Of a DNA stretch of 5,322 nucleotides, positions 1 to 5,231 are shown piece by piece. The notes beneath the pieces are model-generated. The model was not told the DNA's origin and searched no databases. It worked only from the letters and a program-made list of their open reading frames with translations. Positions within the stretch are counted from its first letter, which is position 1, and each line of letters starts with the position of its first letter. The translations under genes were made by a program, and so were the position numbers. The stretch is from an uncultured Clostridia bacterium (GTDB lineage: Bacteria; Bacillota; Clostridia; Christensenellales; UBA1242). The stretch is from NCBI GenBank assembly GCA_934749845.1, contig CAKVHQ010000037.1, forward strand, positions 1 to 5,322. The letters are read 5' to 3'.

Positions 1-12
1 GAAAATTAAAAG

Positions 13-336
13 ATGGATTTCGGTATAGATGAAATGCAAAAAATGCAAATAAAACTTCAGAACAAGTATAAAGATAAGTGGGAGTCGATTTGTCCGGAAA
101 TAGGTAAAAACAAGTTACTTTGGATGATTGGAGAAATAGGCGAAGTGATTGATATTATAAAAAAGAATGGTGGAACAAAAGCAGCGTCAGATACTCAATT
201 AAGAAAAGCTTTAGTTGAAGAAATGGCTGATGTTTTAATGTATTATAATGATGTAATGTTGTGCTATGGGATTACAGCAGACGAATTAAAACAAGCATAT
301 ATCGACAAGTTTGAAAAGAATATGAATAGATGGTAA
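13..336 (+). CDS. MazG-like nucleotide pyrophosphohydrolase (small, single domain)
   Basis: A 107-residue protein matching the small single-domain MazG-like family, all-alpha cytosolic enzymes that hydrolyse nucleoside triphosphates to the monophosphate and pyrophosphate, often as house-cleaning enzymes. The metal-binding pattern is visible: E41-x-x-E44 (in GEIGEV) and E70-x-x-D73 (in VEEMADVLMYY), with 25 residues between E44 and E70, as expected for the ExxE...ExxD signature. The length fits one domain, so it appears complete. The start is fixed by an in-frame TAA at 7-9, making ATG 13 the first possible start; only a weak purine-rich stretch precedes it, so translation may depend on an upstream gene outside the window. 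Codon use is clearly more AT-rich than in the Toprim and relaxase genes, suggesting a separate origin. It is followed by its own terminator, so it is not in one operon with the next gene. The substrate cannot be told from sequence. Confidence 0.85.
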   Translation: MDFGIDEMQKMQIKLQNKYKDKWESICPEIGKNKLLWMIGEIGEVIDIIKKNGGTKAASDTQLRKALVEEMADVLMYYNDVMLCYGITADELKQAYIDKFEKNMNRW

Positions 337-371
337 ATTCCCGTTTATCGAGCAGATTACTAACAGAACAT

Positions 372-410
372 ACGACCAAAGAGAAACGATTTCTTGTTTG
401 GTCGTTTTTT
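372..410 (+). terminator. Rho-independent terminator after the MazG-like gene
   Basis: A nine-base stem, ACGACCAAA (372-380) with TTTGGTCGT (397-405), is extended by an inner AGAAA/TTTCT pairing and followed by a T-tract (406-410). It ends transcription of the MazG-like gene 35 bases after its stop and insulates the Toprim gene. The reverse strand lacks a T-tract, so it acts in the plus direction only. Confidence 0.88.
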
Positions 411-442
411 ATTATATAACCTTTTAAGACAAGGAGTACACA

Positions 443-1408
443 ATGACATACCCGACAACCGAACAGGTAGAGAAAGCAAGGCAAGCGAGCCTTGCTGATT
501 TTTTTATCAAAAACGGATTTGAAGCAGAGCTGACGAGAAATGAACTCCACGTTAAAGGCTACGGTGGTTTATACATAAACACCGACACCAACGAGTGGTA
601 CTGCTTCTCGCAAGCAGACAAGCACGGCGGCAGAAATGCGATTAACTGCCTGACCAACATTATCGGAATGGATTTCAAATCAGCAGTTGAAGCTCTCACG
701 GGAGAAAACATTTCCCACGGAGTTTGCAACCCTACGGAGCAAGCACCGCCTAAACCGAGAGAGCTGATTATCCCCGAACGTGCGGAGAGTATGCGTAATG
801 TGTTTGCCTATCTCTGCAAAGCTCGGAAGATTGACAGCAAAATCGTGAGCGAACTTGCACACAGCGGCTTGCTCTATCAAGATAAAAAAGGAAATGCTGT
901 GTTTCTGCACAAAGACGATGATGGCAAACCAGTCGGCGCAGAACTGCAAGGAACAAGCACCTATCAGCGATTTAAGGGAGTAGCCGCAGGAACAGCAGAC
1001 AGTGTGTTCTCTGTCATAATCGGTAAGCCAAACAAGGCTTACATTTTTGAAAGCGCAATAGACTTGCTATCGTTCCGACAGCTTGCAAGTCCAAACAAGC
1101 TGCAAGACAGCGTACTCGTTTCTATGGCAGGGTTAAAGCCGAGTACAATTAAAACTTTTGCGGAGCGTGGCTTACCCCTCTATGCTTGCGTGGATAACGA
1201 TGAAGCAGGCTCACGGTTTACCTCGGAGAACAACCTCATTCCGTGCAACAAGGTTTTGGCTGACAGCGGAGTTAAGGACTTTAACGAGCTGCTCCAAAAG
1301 ACAGTACACACCCTTGAGCTGATAGATAAATCTCAATCGGCTCAAAATTTATCTGCCGATACAAGTAAGGTAAAACCGCCGCCGCACTCTCACAAAGGTC
1401 GGCGATAG
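443..1408 (+). CDS. DUF3991/Toprim domain protein of a mobile element (primase-like)
   Basis: A 321-residue protein resembling the DUF3991-Toprim family common next to relaxases in Bacillota mobile elements. Residues about 1-90 look like a primase-type zinc-finger module (WYCFSQ...HGGRNAINCL...GMDFKSAVEAL), but the usual CxxC/H ligands are largely missing. Residues about 115-195 fit DUF3991. Residues about 198-285 fit a Toprim fold: the acidic residue E203 in FESAIDLLS, the D251-N-D253 motif in CVDNDEAG, and the closing VKDFNELL. Toprim proteins bind Mg2+ and act on DNA or RNA in primases, topoisomerases and nucleases; a role in priming or processing the transferred strand is inferred from context. 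The C-terminal ~35 residues are polar and probably unstructured. AAGGAG at 431-436 sits six bases before ATG 443. The relaxase follows in the same direction after 369 bp, so the two may be cotranscribed. Confidence 0.82.
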   Translation: MTYPTTEQVEKARQASLADFFIKNGFEAELTRNELHVKGYGGLYINTDTNEWYCFSQADKHGGRNAINCLTNIIGMDFKSAVEALTGENISHGVCNPTEQAPPKPRELIIPERAESMRNVFAYLCKARKIDSKIVSELAHSGLLYQDKKGNAVFLHKDDDGKPVGAELQGTSTYQRFKGVAAGTADSVFSVIIGKPNKAYIFESAIDLLSFRQLASPNKLQDSVLVSMAGLKPSTIKTFAERGLPLYACVDNDEAGSRFTSENNLIPCNKVLADSGVKDFNELLQKTVHTLELIDKSQSAQNLSADTSKVKPPPHSHKGRR

Positions 1409-1409
1409 A

Positions 1410-1444
1410 GGAGATAAATTTCCGAGGTCGGGAAATTTATCTCC
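1410..1444. repeat. 14-bp perfect inverted repeat with 7-base loop
   Basis: GGAGATAAATTTCC (1410-1423) and GGAAATTTATCTCC (1431-1444) are perfect reverse complements around the loop GAGGTCG. It starts two bases after the Toprim stop codon. No T-run follows, so it is either a DNA site (protein binding or oriT-associated) or an mRNA-stabilising hairpin rather than a canonical terminator. An 8-bp version with the same arms and spacing lies in the Toprim coding end at 1324-1354. Confidence 0.75.
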
Positions 1445-1452
1445 CTGCTCTG

Positions 1453-1496
1453 ACACAGGTGAATTTTAACAGCAAGGAATTTTACCTTGCCTGTGT
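1453..1496. repeat. Compound hairpin with nested alternative stem
   Basis: ACACAGG (1453-1459) pairs with CCTGTGT (1490-1496). Inside, GCAAGG (1472-1477) pairs with CCTTGC (1485-1490). The stems share only base 1490, so they can stack with a left-side bulge. GAATTTTA is directly repeated at 1461-1468 and 1477-1484, which would allow a further alternative pairing (AGGTGAA with TTTTACCT). Confidence 0.5.
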
Positions 1497-1514
1497 TACC
1501 ACATAAAAAAGAGG

Positions 1515-1546
1515 TGCGGAAGATTTTATCTTCCCAACGCTCCGCA
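1515..1546. repeat. Two mutually exclusive hairpins
   Basis: TGCGGA (1515-1520) is complementary to TCCGCA (1541-1546), while GGAAGAT (1518-1524) pairs with ATCTTCC (1528-1534) around a TTT loop. The two stems overlap at 1518-1520, so they compete in part. No T-tract follows either one. Confidence 0.5.
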
Positions 1547-1575
1547 AATCCATTTTGGAGTTTCGGAGTTTAAGT

Positions 1576-1625
1576 CGCTGACCGTGGGGTCAAGCGAAAG
1601 GGGGGTTCAGGGGTTTAACCCCTGA
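1576..1625. repeat. Pair of GC-rich hairpins
   Basis: First hairpin: CGCTGACC (1576-1583) with GGTC-A-AGCG (1588-1596), loop GTGG and one bulged base. Second hairpin: TCAGGGGT (1607-1614) with ACCCCTGA (1618-1625), a three-base loop. They are separated by a G-rich run (1600-1605). This is the most GC-rich part of the gene-free region. Confidence 0.6.
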
Positions 1626-1635
1626 CTCAATGCCT

Positions 1636-1677
1636 TATTGTGAAGCTGGGCGTAACAATATGGCTATTGAGTATAGC
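1636..1677. repeat. Two AT-rich inverted repeats, relaxase-proximal
   Basis: TATTGT (1636-1641) pairs with ACAATA (1655-1660), and GCTAT (1663-1667) pairs with ATAGC (1673-1677) across a five-base loop. ATTGAG is directly repeated at 1666-1671 and 1685-1690. Short inverted repeats in an AT-rich setting about 100 bases before the relaxase gene fit the layout of a relaxase recognition site, but no nick motif could be recognised. Confidence 0.4.
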
Positions 1678-1777
1678 TTTATTGATTGAGGCAGGAAAAA
1701 TAGCTCAAAATCAAACATCAAAAAATAGTCCCACCGCAGAGATAAAGTGCGGCGGCGAATGAAGGAGGTACTGAACT

Positions 1778-3697
1778 ATGCGTGAGATAAATGGGAAAAC
1801 GCTCTCTATTTCCTTTCGGATAGACGAGGGGGTAATCGAACACAACAACCGAGTTTTCATTGCCAAGAATGTGGACGGCGAACGAGTGCAGGATAACATT
1901 ACCTACTGCCGAACAGACATCAGAGAAAAGTATGATGAGCTTTTCGGGCAGGCTCTCGCCGAATACAACGCTCGGCAAACTCAATCCAGCCGCAGAATAC
2001 CCGACTACTACGAACATCTGAAAAAATCCTCAAAGGGTAAGCCCTACTATGAGATTGTAGTTCAATTCGGCGATATGGATAGCTGCGGACAGGGTTCGGG
2101 CAAGTGGGAAGAAGCAAAGCTGATGTTAGACGGTTATATGCGTGGGTTTGAGAAACGTAATCCTAACCTCAAGGTGTTCAACGCTGTTATGCACCTTGAT
2201 GAAGCTACCCCGCACCTACATATTGACTTTATCCCAATAGCCCATAAAGTCGAACGGGGTCTGTCCGTCAAGGTTTCGATGAAAGGGGCACTCAAAGATC
2301 AGGGTTTCACCTCGGCGAACAGATTGCAGAACGAATGGGCAGCTTGGGAAGAACAGGAGCGTGGTGTTATGGTTGATATTCTCCACGCTCACGAACTGAG
2401 CCGTGATGTTAAGAACATTCGCCGTGAACACTTAACCGTTGACGAGTACAAACATCACGCTACACAGGTAGCCGAGATTAAAAAGGTAAACACTCACATA
2501 AACGAGCTGAAAAAGAAAAATCCCACCGACCTGACCGAGAGTGAAATTGAGCTTATCAAAAATCAGAACGATGTTATGCGTTCCGAAATACAGAAGCGTG
2601 ACAAAGAAATATCTATGCTATCCCGCAAACTCGGTGCGCAGTTTGCTCCTTTTGAAATCTACTCCGAGGACAAACTGCAATTTGTGTCGGCTGAACTCTC
2701 AAAGGCAGGCATACCGTTTGTCGAGGAAGGAACAACTCTCCACATTCCCGACTATGCACAGAAAACCGCAACAGCGATTGCTGCTTCTTACCGACCAATC
2801 AAGTCCGAAGGCGTCCGTGAGAAAATCAAGCTGGACATTGACAGGCTGGTGTATTCGTGTGAGGGATTTGAGAATATGCTTGCGAAGCTGCAGGAGCGTG
2901 GTTATGAAATCAAGCGTGGGAAGCACGTTGCGGTTAAACCGCAGTTTGCTGAACGCTTTGTCCGTCTGAAAACTCTCGGTGAAGCCTACTTGCCGAAAAA
3001 TCTTGAACAGCGTATCGCCGACAAGGATATGTTCACCAACGCCGTCCGTGCAAAGTTCAAGACCGCTAACACGGTTGAAAAGAAATTTCACGTTGCCATT
3101 ATGGATGTGACAATCGAGATAAAGCAGTTCCGACTTATGCCGAGAAAGGACAGCGGCAAGCTCATCTATGCTTTTCAGAACGACGCTAACATCAACTACC
3201 TCTCCGAACAGCTTGCCACAATCGGAGAGTTTGGTTTCAGCTCACGGGAGCAAATCTATCATAAGGCAGACGAATTAAAGCGGAGCATTGACGAGAAAAC
3301 TGAAAAGGTCAAGAGCCTTACCGAGGAGATACCTACCCTCAAATCCGACATAGCGCAGTTACATTATCTCTTTTCCGCTGTGGCAAACACCTCAAAGCCT
3401 GACGCTATGATGCAGATTAAACTTGCGGCGGCACAGGAAATCGCCGACAAGTACGGAGTATGCACCGAGGGCGATATATCAAGTTTGGAGAAACGTCTGA
3501 AACTTTTACCTAACTATATCTCGTCAATCAAGGACGAAATCTCCGAGGAACAGCTAAAGCTGAAGCGTGTGTCCGACCTTATTGCTGCTTACGAGAAAAT
3601 CGTTGAGGGAAACTACATTGATAACCTGATATGCGCACAAAGAGAGCAGAAGCAAACAATAACGCCCGATAGTCCAAACCTAAAAAAAGCACAATGA
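1778..3697 (+). CDS. MobV-family relaxase (Mob/Pre plasmid recombination protein)
   Basis: A 639-residue relaxase that would nick one strand at oriT and lead it into a recipient cell. The N-terminal ~210 residues carry the MobV motifs: H22-N-N-R25 (the position of the catalytic histidine in MobM of pMV158), NITYCRTDIREKYDELF (40-56), and the metal-binding HLDEATPHLH with H139, E142, H146 and H148, spaced as in MobM. Residues about 225-285 and 495-530, plus 585-610, are rich in charged heptad-like stretches, suggesting coiled coils for dimerisation. At 639 residues it is longer than the ~400-500 usual for plasmid MobV proteins, owing to the C-terminal part. ATG 1778 is supported by AAGGAGGT at 1762-1769. 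The stop is a tandem TGA-TAA, with the TAA in the base of the terminator. No type IV secretion genes are visible, so transfer would need helpers encoded elsewhere. Confidence 0.95.
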   Translation: MREINGKTLSISFRIDEGVIEHNNRVFIAKNVDGERVQDNITYCRTDIREKYDELFGQALAEYNARQTQSSRRIPDYYEHLKKSSKGKPYYEIVVQFGDMDSCGQGSGKWEEAKLMLDGYMRGFEKRNPNLKVFNAVMHLDEATPHLHIDFIPIAHKVERGLSVKVSMKGALKDQGFTSANRLQNEWAAWEEQERGVMVDILHAHELSRDVKNIRREHLTVDEYKHHATQVAEIKKVNTHINELKKKNPTDLTESEIELIKNQNDVMRSEIQKRDKEISMLSRKLGAQFAPFEIYSEDKLQFVSAELSKAGIPFVEEGTTLHIPDYAQKTATAIAASYRPIKSEGVREKIKLDIDRLVYSCEGFENMLAKLQERGYEIKRGKHVAVKPQFAERFVRLKTLGEAYLPKNLEQRIADKDMFTNAVRAKFKTANTVEKKFHVAIMDVTIEIKQFRLMPRKDSGKLIYAFQNDANINYLSEQLATIGEFGFSSREQIYHKADELKRSIDEKTEKVKSLTEEIPTLKSDIAQLHYLFSAVANTSKPDAMMQIKLAAAQEIADKYGVCTEGDISSLEKRLKLLPNYISSIKDEISEEQLKLKRVSDLIAAYEKIVEGNYIDNLICAQREQKQTITPDSPNLKKAQ

Positions 3698-3698
3698 T

Positions 3699-3740
3699 AA
3701 AATAACCTCTCTAAAGCAGCGGATTTGGAGAGGTTATTTT
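3699..3740. terminator. Bidirectional Rho-independent terminator between convergent genes
   Basis: AAAATAACCTCTC (3699-3711) and GAGAGGTTATTTT (3728-3740) form a perfect 13-bp stem, extendable by TAAA/TTTG pairing (one G-T wobble) to a loop near 3716-3723. The A/T base of the stem supplies a U-tract in both directions. It closes the relaxase gene on the plus strand and the peptidase-like gene on the minus strand, whose stop codon (TAA, 3736-3734) lies within the stem. Confidence 0.88.
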
Positions 3741-4513
3741 CTGTTTTGAGAAAGCACCACCAAATACATGCTGCCAAGCGTTTCAATAAATTCATCGTCT
3801 ATTTCCCAAAACTTTTCAGAGCGTATATGTATGTAAACGAGGCTAGCAATAGAAATAAAATGTGTCAAGCCGATTTGACTTAGCCACAGATTTACGTTCT
3901 CCCAAGCATTCTTACCGCTTACTTCCCTGCTCATCAGAATGCAAGCAAGAAAATCCGACATTGCGATTTTGGCGTCGAAATTGTCGGGGCGAATGAGTTC
4001 GGAAACATCCAACACGTCTTGTTCAATTTCAGAGAGCGAGGGGTAATATTCTACGCCTTGAACGTTCGTTGATAGATAAATAGCCACAAATTCTTTCCAA
4101 ACAGCATATCCTGCATTGATAACCCCGTCAAGCAGGATGTTCTCCGTGTTGTTCTTACAATATATGTCATAAAAATCGCCCGTGGGTATCTCATTATGGG
4201 TACACCAAATATGCGACAATTCATGAAGGACGATTGAAAATAGTTCGCTCTGACCGACCGAAAAATCTCTCTTTATCATAATGCCGTCAAAATCTTTCCC
4301 CGTAAAAGCAGAAGCAAGAGCGTTCTTTAACTCATTATCTTCTGTAAGCCTATCGGGAAAATATTCCTCACAAAATCCTTCATACTGCGCGTCTGCGTCA
4401 GAATTATCATAGTACGCAAGTTCGACGTTATCGGTGGTGTATGTGGTTTTCATCTTACGATTAAAATGCTCAAAAGCCGCATCAACGGTTTTTTCTATTT
4501 CCTGTGCCGTCAT
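3734..4513 (-). CDS. HExxH putative zinc metallopeptidase, family not recognised
   Basis: A 259-residue protein with a clear zincin motif, H97-E-L-S-H101 (in FSIVLHELSHIW). Forty residues on, E141 in YAVWKEFVAIYLS sits in a helical pattern and could be the third zinc ligand, as in gluzincin-type folds. No signal peptide or membrane segment is evident, so it should be cytosolic. The HELxH helix preceded by an exposed N-terminal domain recalls ImmA/IrrE-type (DUF955) peptidases that cleave Xre repressors, but it is longer than ImmA (about 170 residues) and I do not recognise its family. It lies downstream of, and on the same strand as, the broken Xre gene, with its own promoter. AAAGGAG (4525-4519) lies five bases before ATG 4513. 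The stop falls inside the shared terminator. An anti-repressor role is inference; a host-interaction or defence protease is equally possible. Confidence 0.75.
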   Translation of the reverse strand: MTAQEIEKTVDAAFEHFNRKMKTTYTTDNVELAYYDNSDADAQYEGFCEEYFPDRLTEDNELKNALASAFTGKDFDGIMIKRDFSVGQSELFSIVLHELSHIWCTHNEIPTGDFYDIYCKNNTENILLDGVINAGYAVWKEFVAIYLSTNVQGVEYYPSLSEIEQDVLDVSELIRPDNFDAKIAMSDFLACILMSREVSGKNAWENVNLWLSQIGLTHFISIASLVYIHIRSEKFWEIDDEFIETLGSMYLVVLSQNRK

Positions 4514-4558
4514 AGCCGCTCCTTTATACTGAATTAAGATGTATTTTTGTTATTGTTT

Positions 4559-4587
4559 ATTATATCACTTATCCGGCATAAAAGCAA
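4559..4587 (-). promoter_or_regulatory. Sigma-A-type promoter for the HExxH peptidase gene
   Basis: Read on the minus strand, a perfect -10 TATAAT (4564-4559) is preceded, after exactly 17 bases, by TTGCTT (4587-4582), which keeps the TTG of the -35 consensus. Transcription would begin near 4552, leaving a leader of about 38 bases before ATG 4513. Confidence 0.65.
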
Positions 4588-4666
4588 TAATGTTTTAGGA
4601 AATATTAGAAAATCTGCTTAACGAAACGTTTTGAAATTATAAATATTATAAAGATTGACTATTTCG

Positions 4667-4684
4667 GCAATAGTGAATTATTGC
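4667..4684. promoter_or_regulatory. Operator-like palindrome upstream of the peptidase promoter
   Basis: GCAATA (4667-4672) and TATTGC (4679-4684) form a perfect dyad around GTGAAT. AATAGTG and TATTGC, both inside it, recur in the control region at 5184-5206, and AATAGTGAA (4669-4677) recurs as its complement at 5146-5154. It lies about 80 bases upstream of the peptidase -35 box. It is likely a binding site of an element regulator, possibly the now-broken Xre protein. Confidence 0.4.
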
Positions 4685-4722
4685 AGAAAATGAGAACATA
4701 AATAAAGAGCATTAAAGTATTC

Positions 4723-4759
4723 AATGACGTAACACATATAATTGTGTGAATTACGCATT
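4723..4759. repeat. Extended imperfect dyad
   Basis: AATG, CGTA and ACACA on the left pair with TGTGT, TACG and CATT on the right around the loop TATAAT (4737-4742), with a one-base bulge on the left and a four-base bulge (GAAT) on the right, 13 pairs in all. It lies about 50 bases downstream of the Xre pseudogene on the minus strand. No T-tract follows on either strand, so a terminator role is unlikely; a protein-binding site or RNA hairpin fits better. Confidence 0.4.
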
Positions 4760-4807
4760 ATAGTAGGGAAAATTTCTCGCCTAAATCATATAGGGCAGTC
4801 TAAGACT

Positions 4808-5108
4808 TTATTTGCACGAGATACTTTGGTTTTTCATTGTATCTATAATAGCAACAACAGCTTTATTCTCTTCATCGCTTTGTCCTCTTGTGTCCAAAAG
4901 AACAAACTTGTTTTCCGTTTTCTTGCCAAGCATGTAATCAGTGCTACAAATACAAATATCAGACATTGCAATAAGAATTTCAAGACTTGGAGATTTTTCT
5001 CCACTTTCATATCCTGAGAGATATTTTTTATCGTTTTGCAATGGTCACTTGAGAATATCCATATTTTTCTTGAAAAAGTTTCAATCGTTCGTCTAAGCCG
5101 TTTATCAT
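4808..5108 (-). pseudogene. Xre/Cro-CI-type HTH repressor, frameshifted
   Basis: On the minus strand, ATG 5108 with GGAG at 5120-5117 (eight-base spacing) opens MINGLDERLKLFQEKYGYSQ-VTIAKR and then hits TAA at 5030-5028. One base on, the next frame continues KKYLSGYESGEKSPSLE...STDYMLGKK to TAA at 4810-4808. Together these are the two halves of an Xre-type helix-turn-helix. In the usual pattern, the Ala of helix 2 and the Ser before the Y/W-E-x-G motif lie 11 residues apart; here four residues (normally like L-G-I-S, the turn) are missing and the frame moves by one, which fits an 11-bp deletion. The intact gene would encode about 103 residues. The loss hits the DNA-binding turn, so neither fragment should bind DNA. 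A TTG at 5041 opens the second frame but would give a protein lacking helices 1-2. Intact relatives act as element repressors. Confidence 0.8.
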
Positions 5109-5145
5109 TCTTAACACTCCACTACATAATTTTAACGTATATATG

Positions 5146-5206
5146 TTCACTATTAGAAAAATACCATTTCTCTTGCCATTCCTCTAATAGTGTTTACACC
5201 TATTGC
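5146..5206. promoter_or_regulatory. Operator-like repeats between the Xre gene and the rightward gene
   Basis: CACTATTAGA (5148-5157) and TCTAATAGTG (5183-5192) are perfect 10-bp inverted repeats, 25 bases apart. The right arm runs into a palindrome, GTGT-TT-ACAC (5190-5199), flanked by AATA and TATT. The same AATAGTG and TATTGC half-sites occur at 4667-4684. Position between a repressor gene and a divergent gene is typical for the operators of such a repressor. No clean leftward -35/-10 pair could be fixed; TAAAAT at 5134-5129 is a weak -10 candidate. Confidence 0.5.
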
Positions 5207-5210
5207 AAAA

Positions 5211-5216
5211 TATAAT
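5211..5216 (+). promoter_or_regulatory. Rightward -10 box (TATAAT)
   Basis: A perfect TATAAT lies 16 bases before the ATG at 5232, with the operator palindrome (5186-5204) over its -35 region. No good -35 is present at 16-18 bases, so activity may need an activator or be weak. A start near 5223 would leave a leader of only about nine bases. Confidence 0.4.
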
Positions 5217-5231
5217 GTACATGAATAAAAA

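Larger units (their letters stand above)
1377..1757. repeat. 12-bp perfect inverted repeat bracketing the non-coding region
   Basis: CGCCGCCGCACT at 1377-1388, in the last codons of the Toprim gene, is the exact reverse complement of AGTGCGGCGGCG at 1746-1757, five bases before the relaxase ribosome binding site. The right arm can also form a local hairpin, CCGCA (1734-1738) with TGCGG (1748-1752). The GC-rich triplet character raises the chance of coincidence. Confidence 0.6.
1409..1777 (+). other. Gene-free, repeat-rich region upstream of the relaxase; candidate oriT/leader region
   Basis: No convincing ORF lies in these 369 bases on either strand. The stretch holds at least seven inverted repeats in tandem (separate entries), none with a T-tract, so they are not ordinary terminators. 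MobV relaxases nick an origin of transfer that normally lies just upstream of their own gene and is built of inverted repeats, so this is the most likely oriT location. I could not find a sequence close to the pMV158-type nick site, so the exact site is not assigned. The last bases carry the relaxase ribosome binding site (AAGGAGGT, 1762-1769). Confidence 0.5.

Noticed and set aside
272..550. Minus-strand ORF across the first terminator
   Set aside because: It is antisense to the ends of two supported genes and to the terminator, with no start signals.
1607..1625. GC-rich hairpin as a terminator
   Set aside because: There is no T-tract on either strand.
1640..1760. Classical pMV158-type nick site
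   Set aside because: ATAAAGTGCG and GTATAGCTTT resemble parts of such sites, but no convincing full match to the core is present.
1409..1777. CRISPR array or tRNA gene in the repeat-rich stretch
   Set aside because: The repeats are unrelated dyads without regular direct-repeat spacing, and no cloverleaf pattern was seen.
1718..2017. Minus-strand ORFs across the relaxase leader and 5' end
   Set aside because: They overlap the relaxase start and motif regions, lack ribosome binding sites and encode nothing recognisable.
2541..2969. Plus-strand ORF of 142 codons inside the relaxase gene
   Set aside because: It lies in another frame of a well-supported relaxase, and its Arg/Leu/Ser-rich product is typical of a shadow frame.
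4742..5017. Plus-strand ORF of 91 codons
   Set aside because: It is antisense to the Xre pseudogene, has no ribosome binding site, and its composition is that of a reverse-frame shadow.
5020..5040. Programmed +1 frameshift at CGA-TAA in the Xre gene
   Set aside because: A shift would restore the frame but still lack the four turn residues, so the product could not form a normal helix-turn-helix; a deletion explains both facts.
4808..5041. Intact short HTH protein starting at TTG 5041
   Set aside because: It would lack helices 1 and 2 of the domain; the true start with a ribosome binding site is at 5108 in the other frame.
5193..5216. TTTACA and TATAAT as a standard promoter
   Set aside because: The spacer is only 12 bases, too short for sigma-A recognition; only the -10 box is kept as a candidate.
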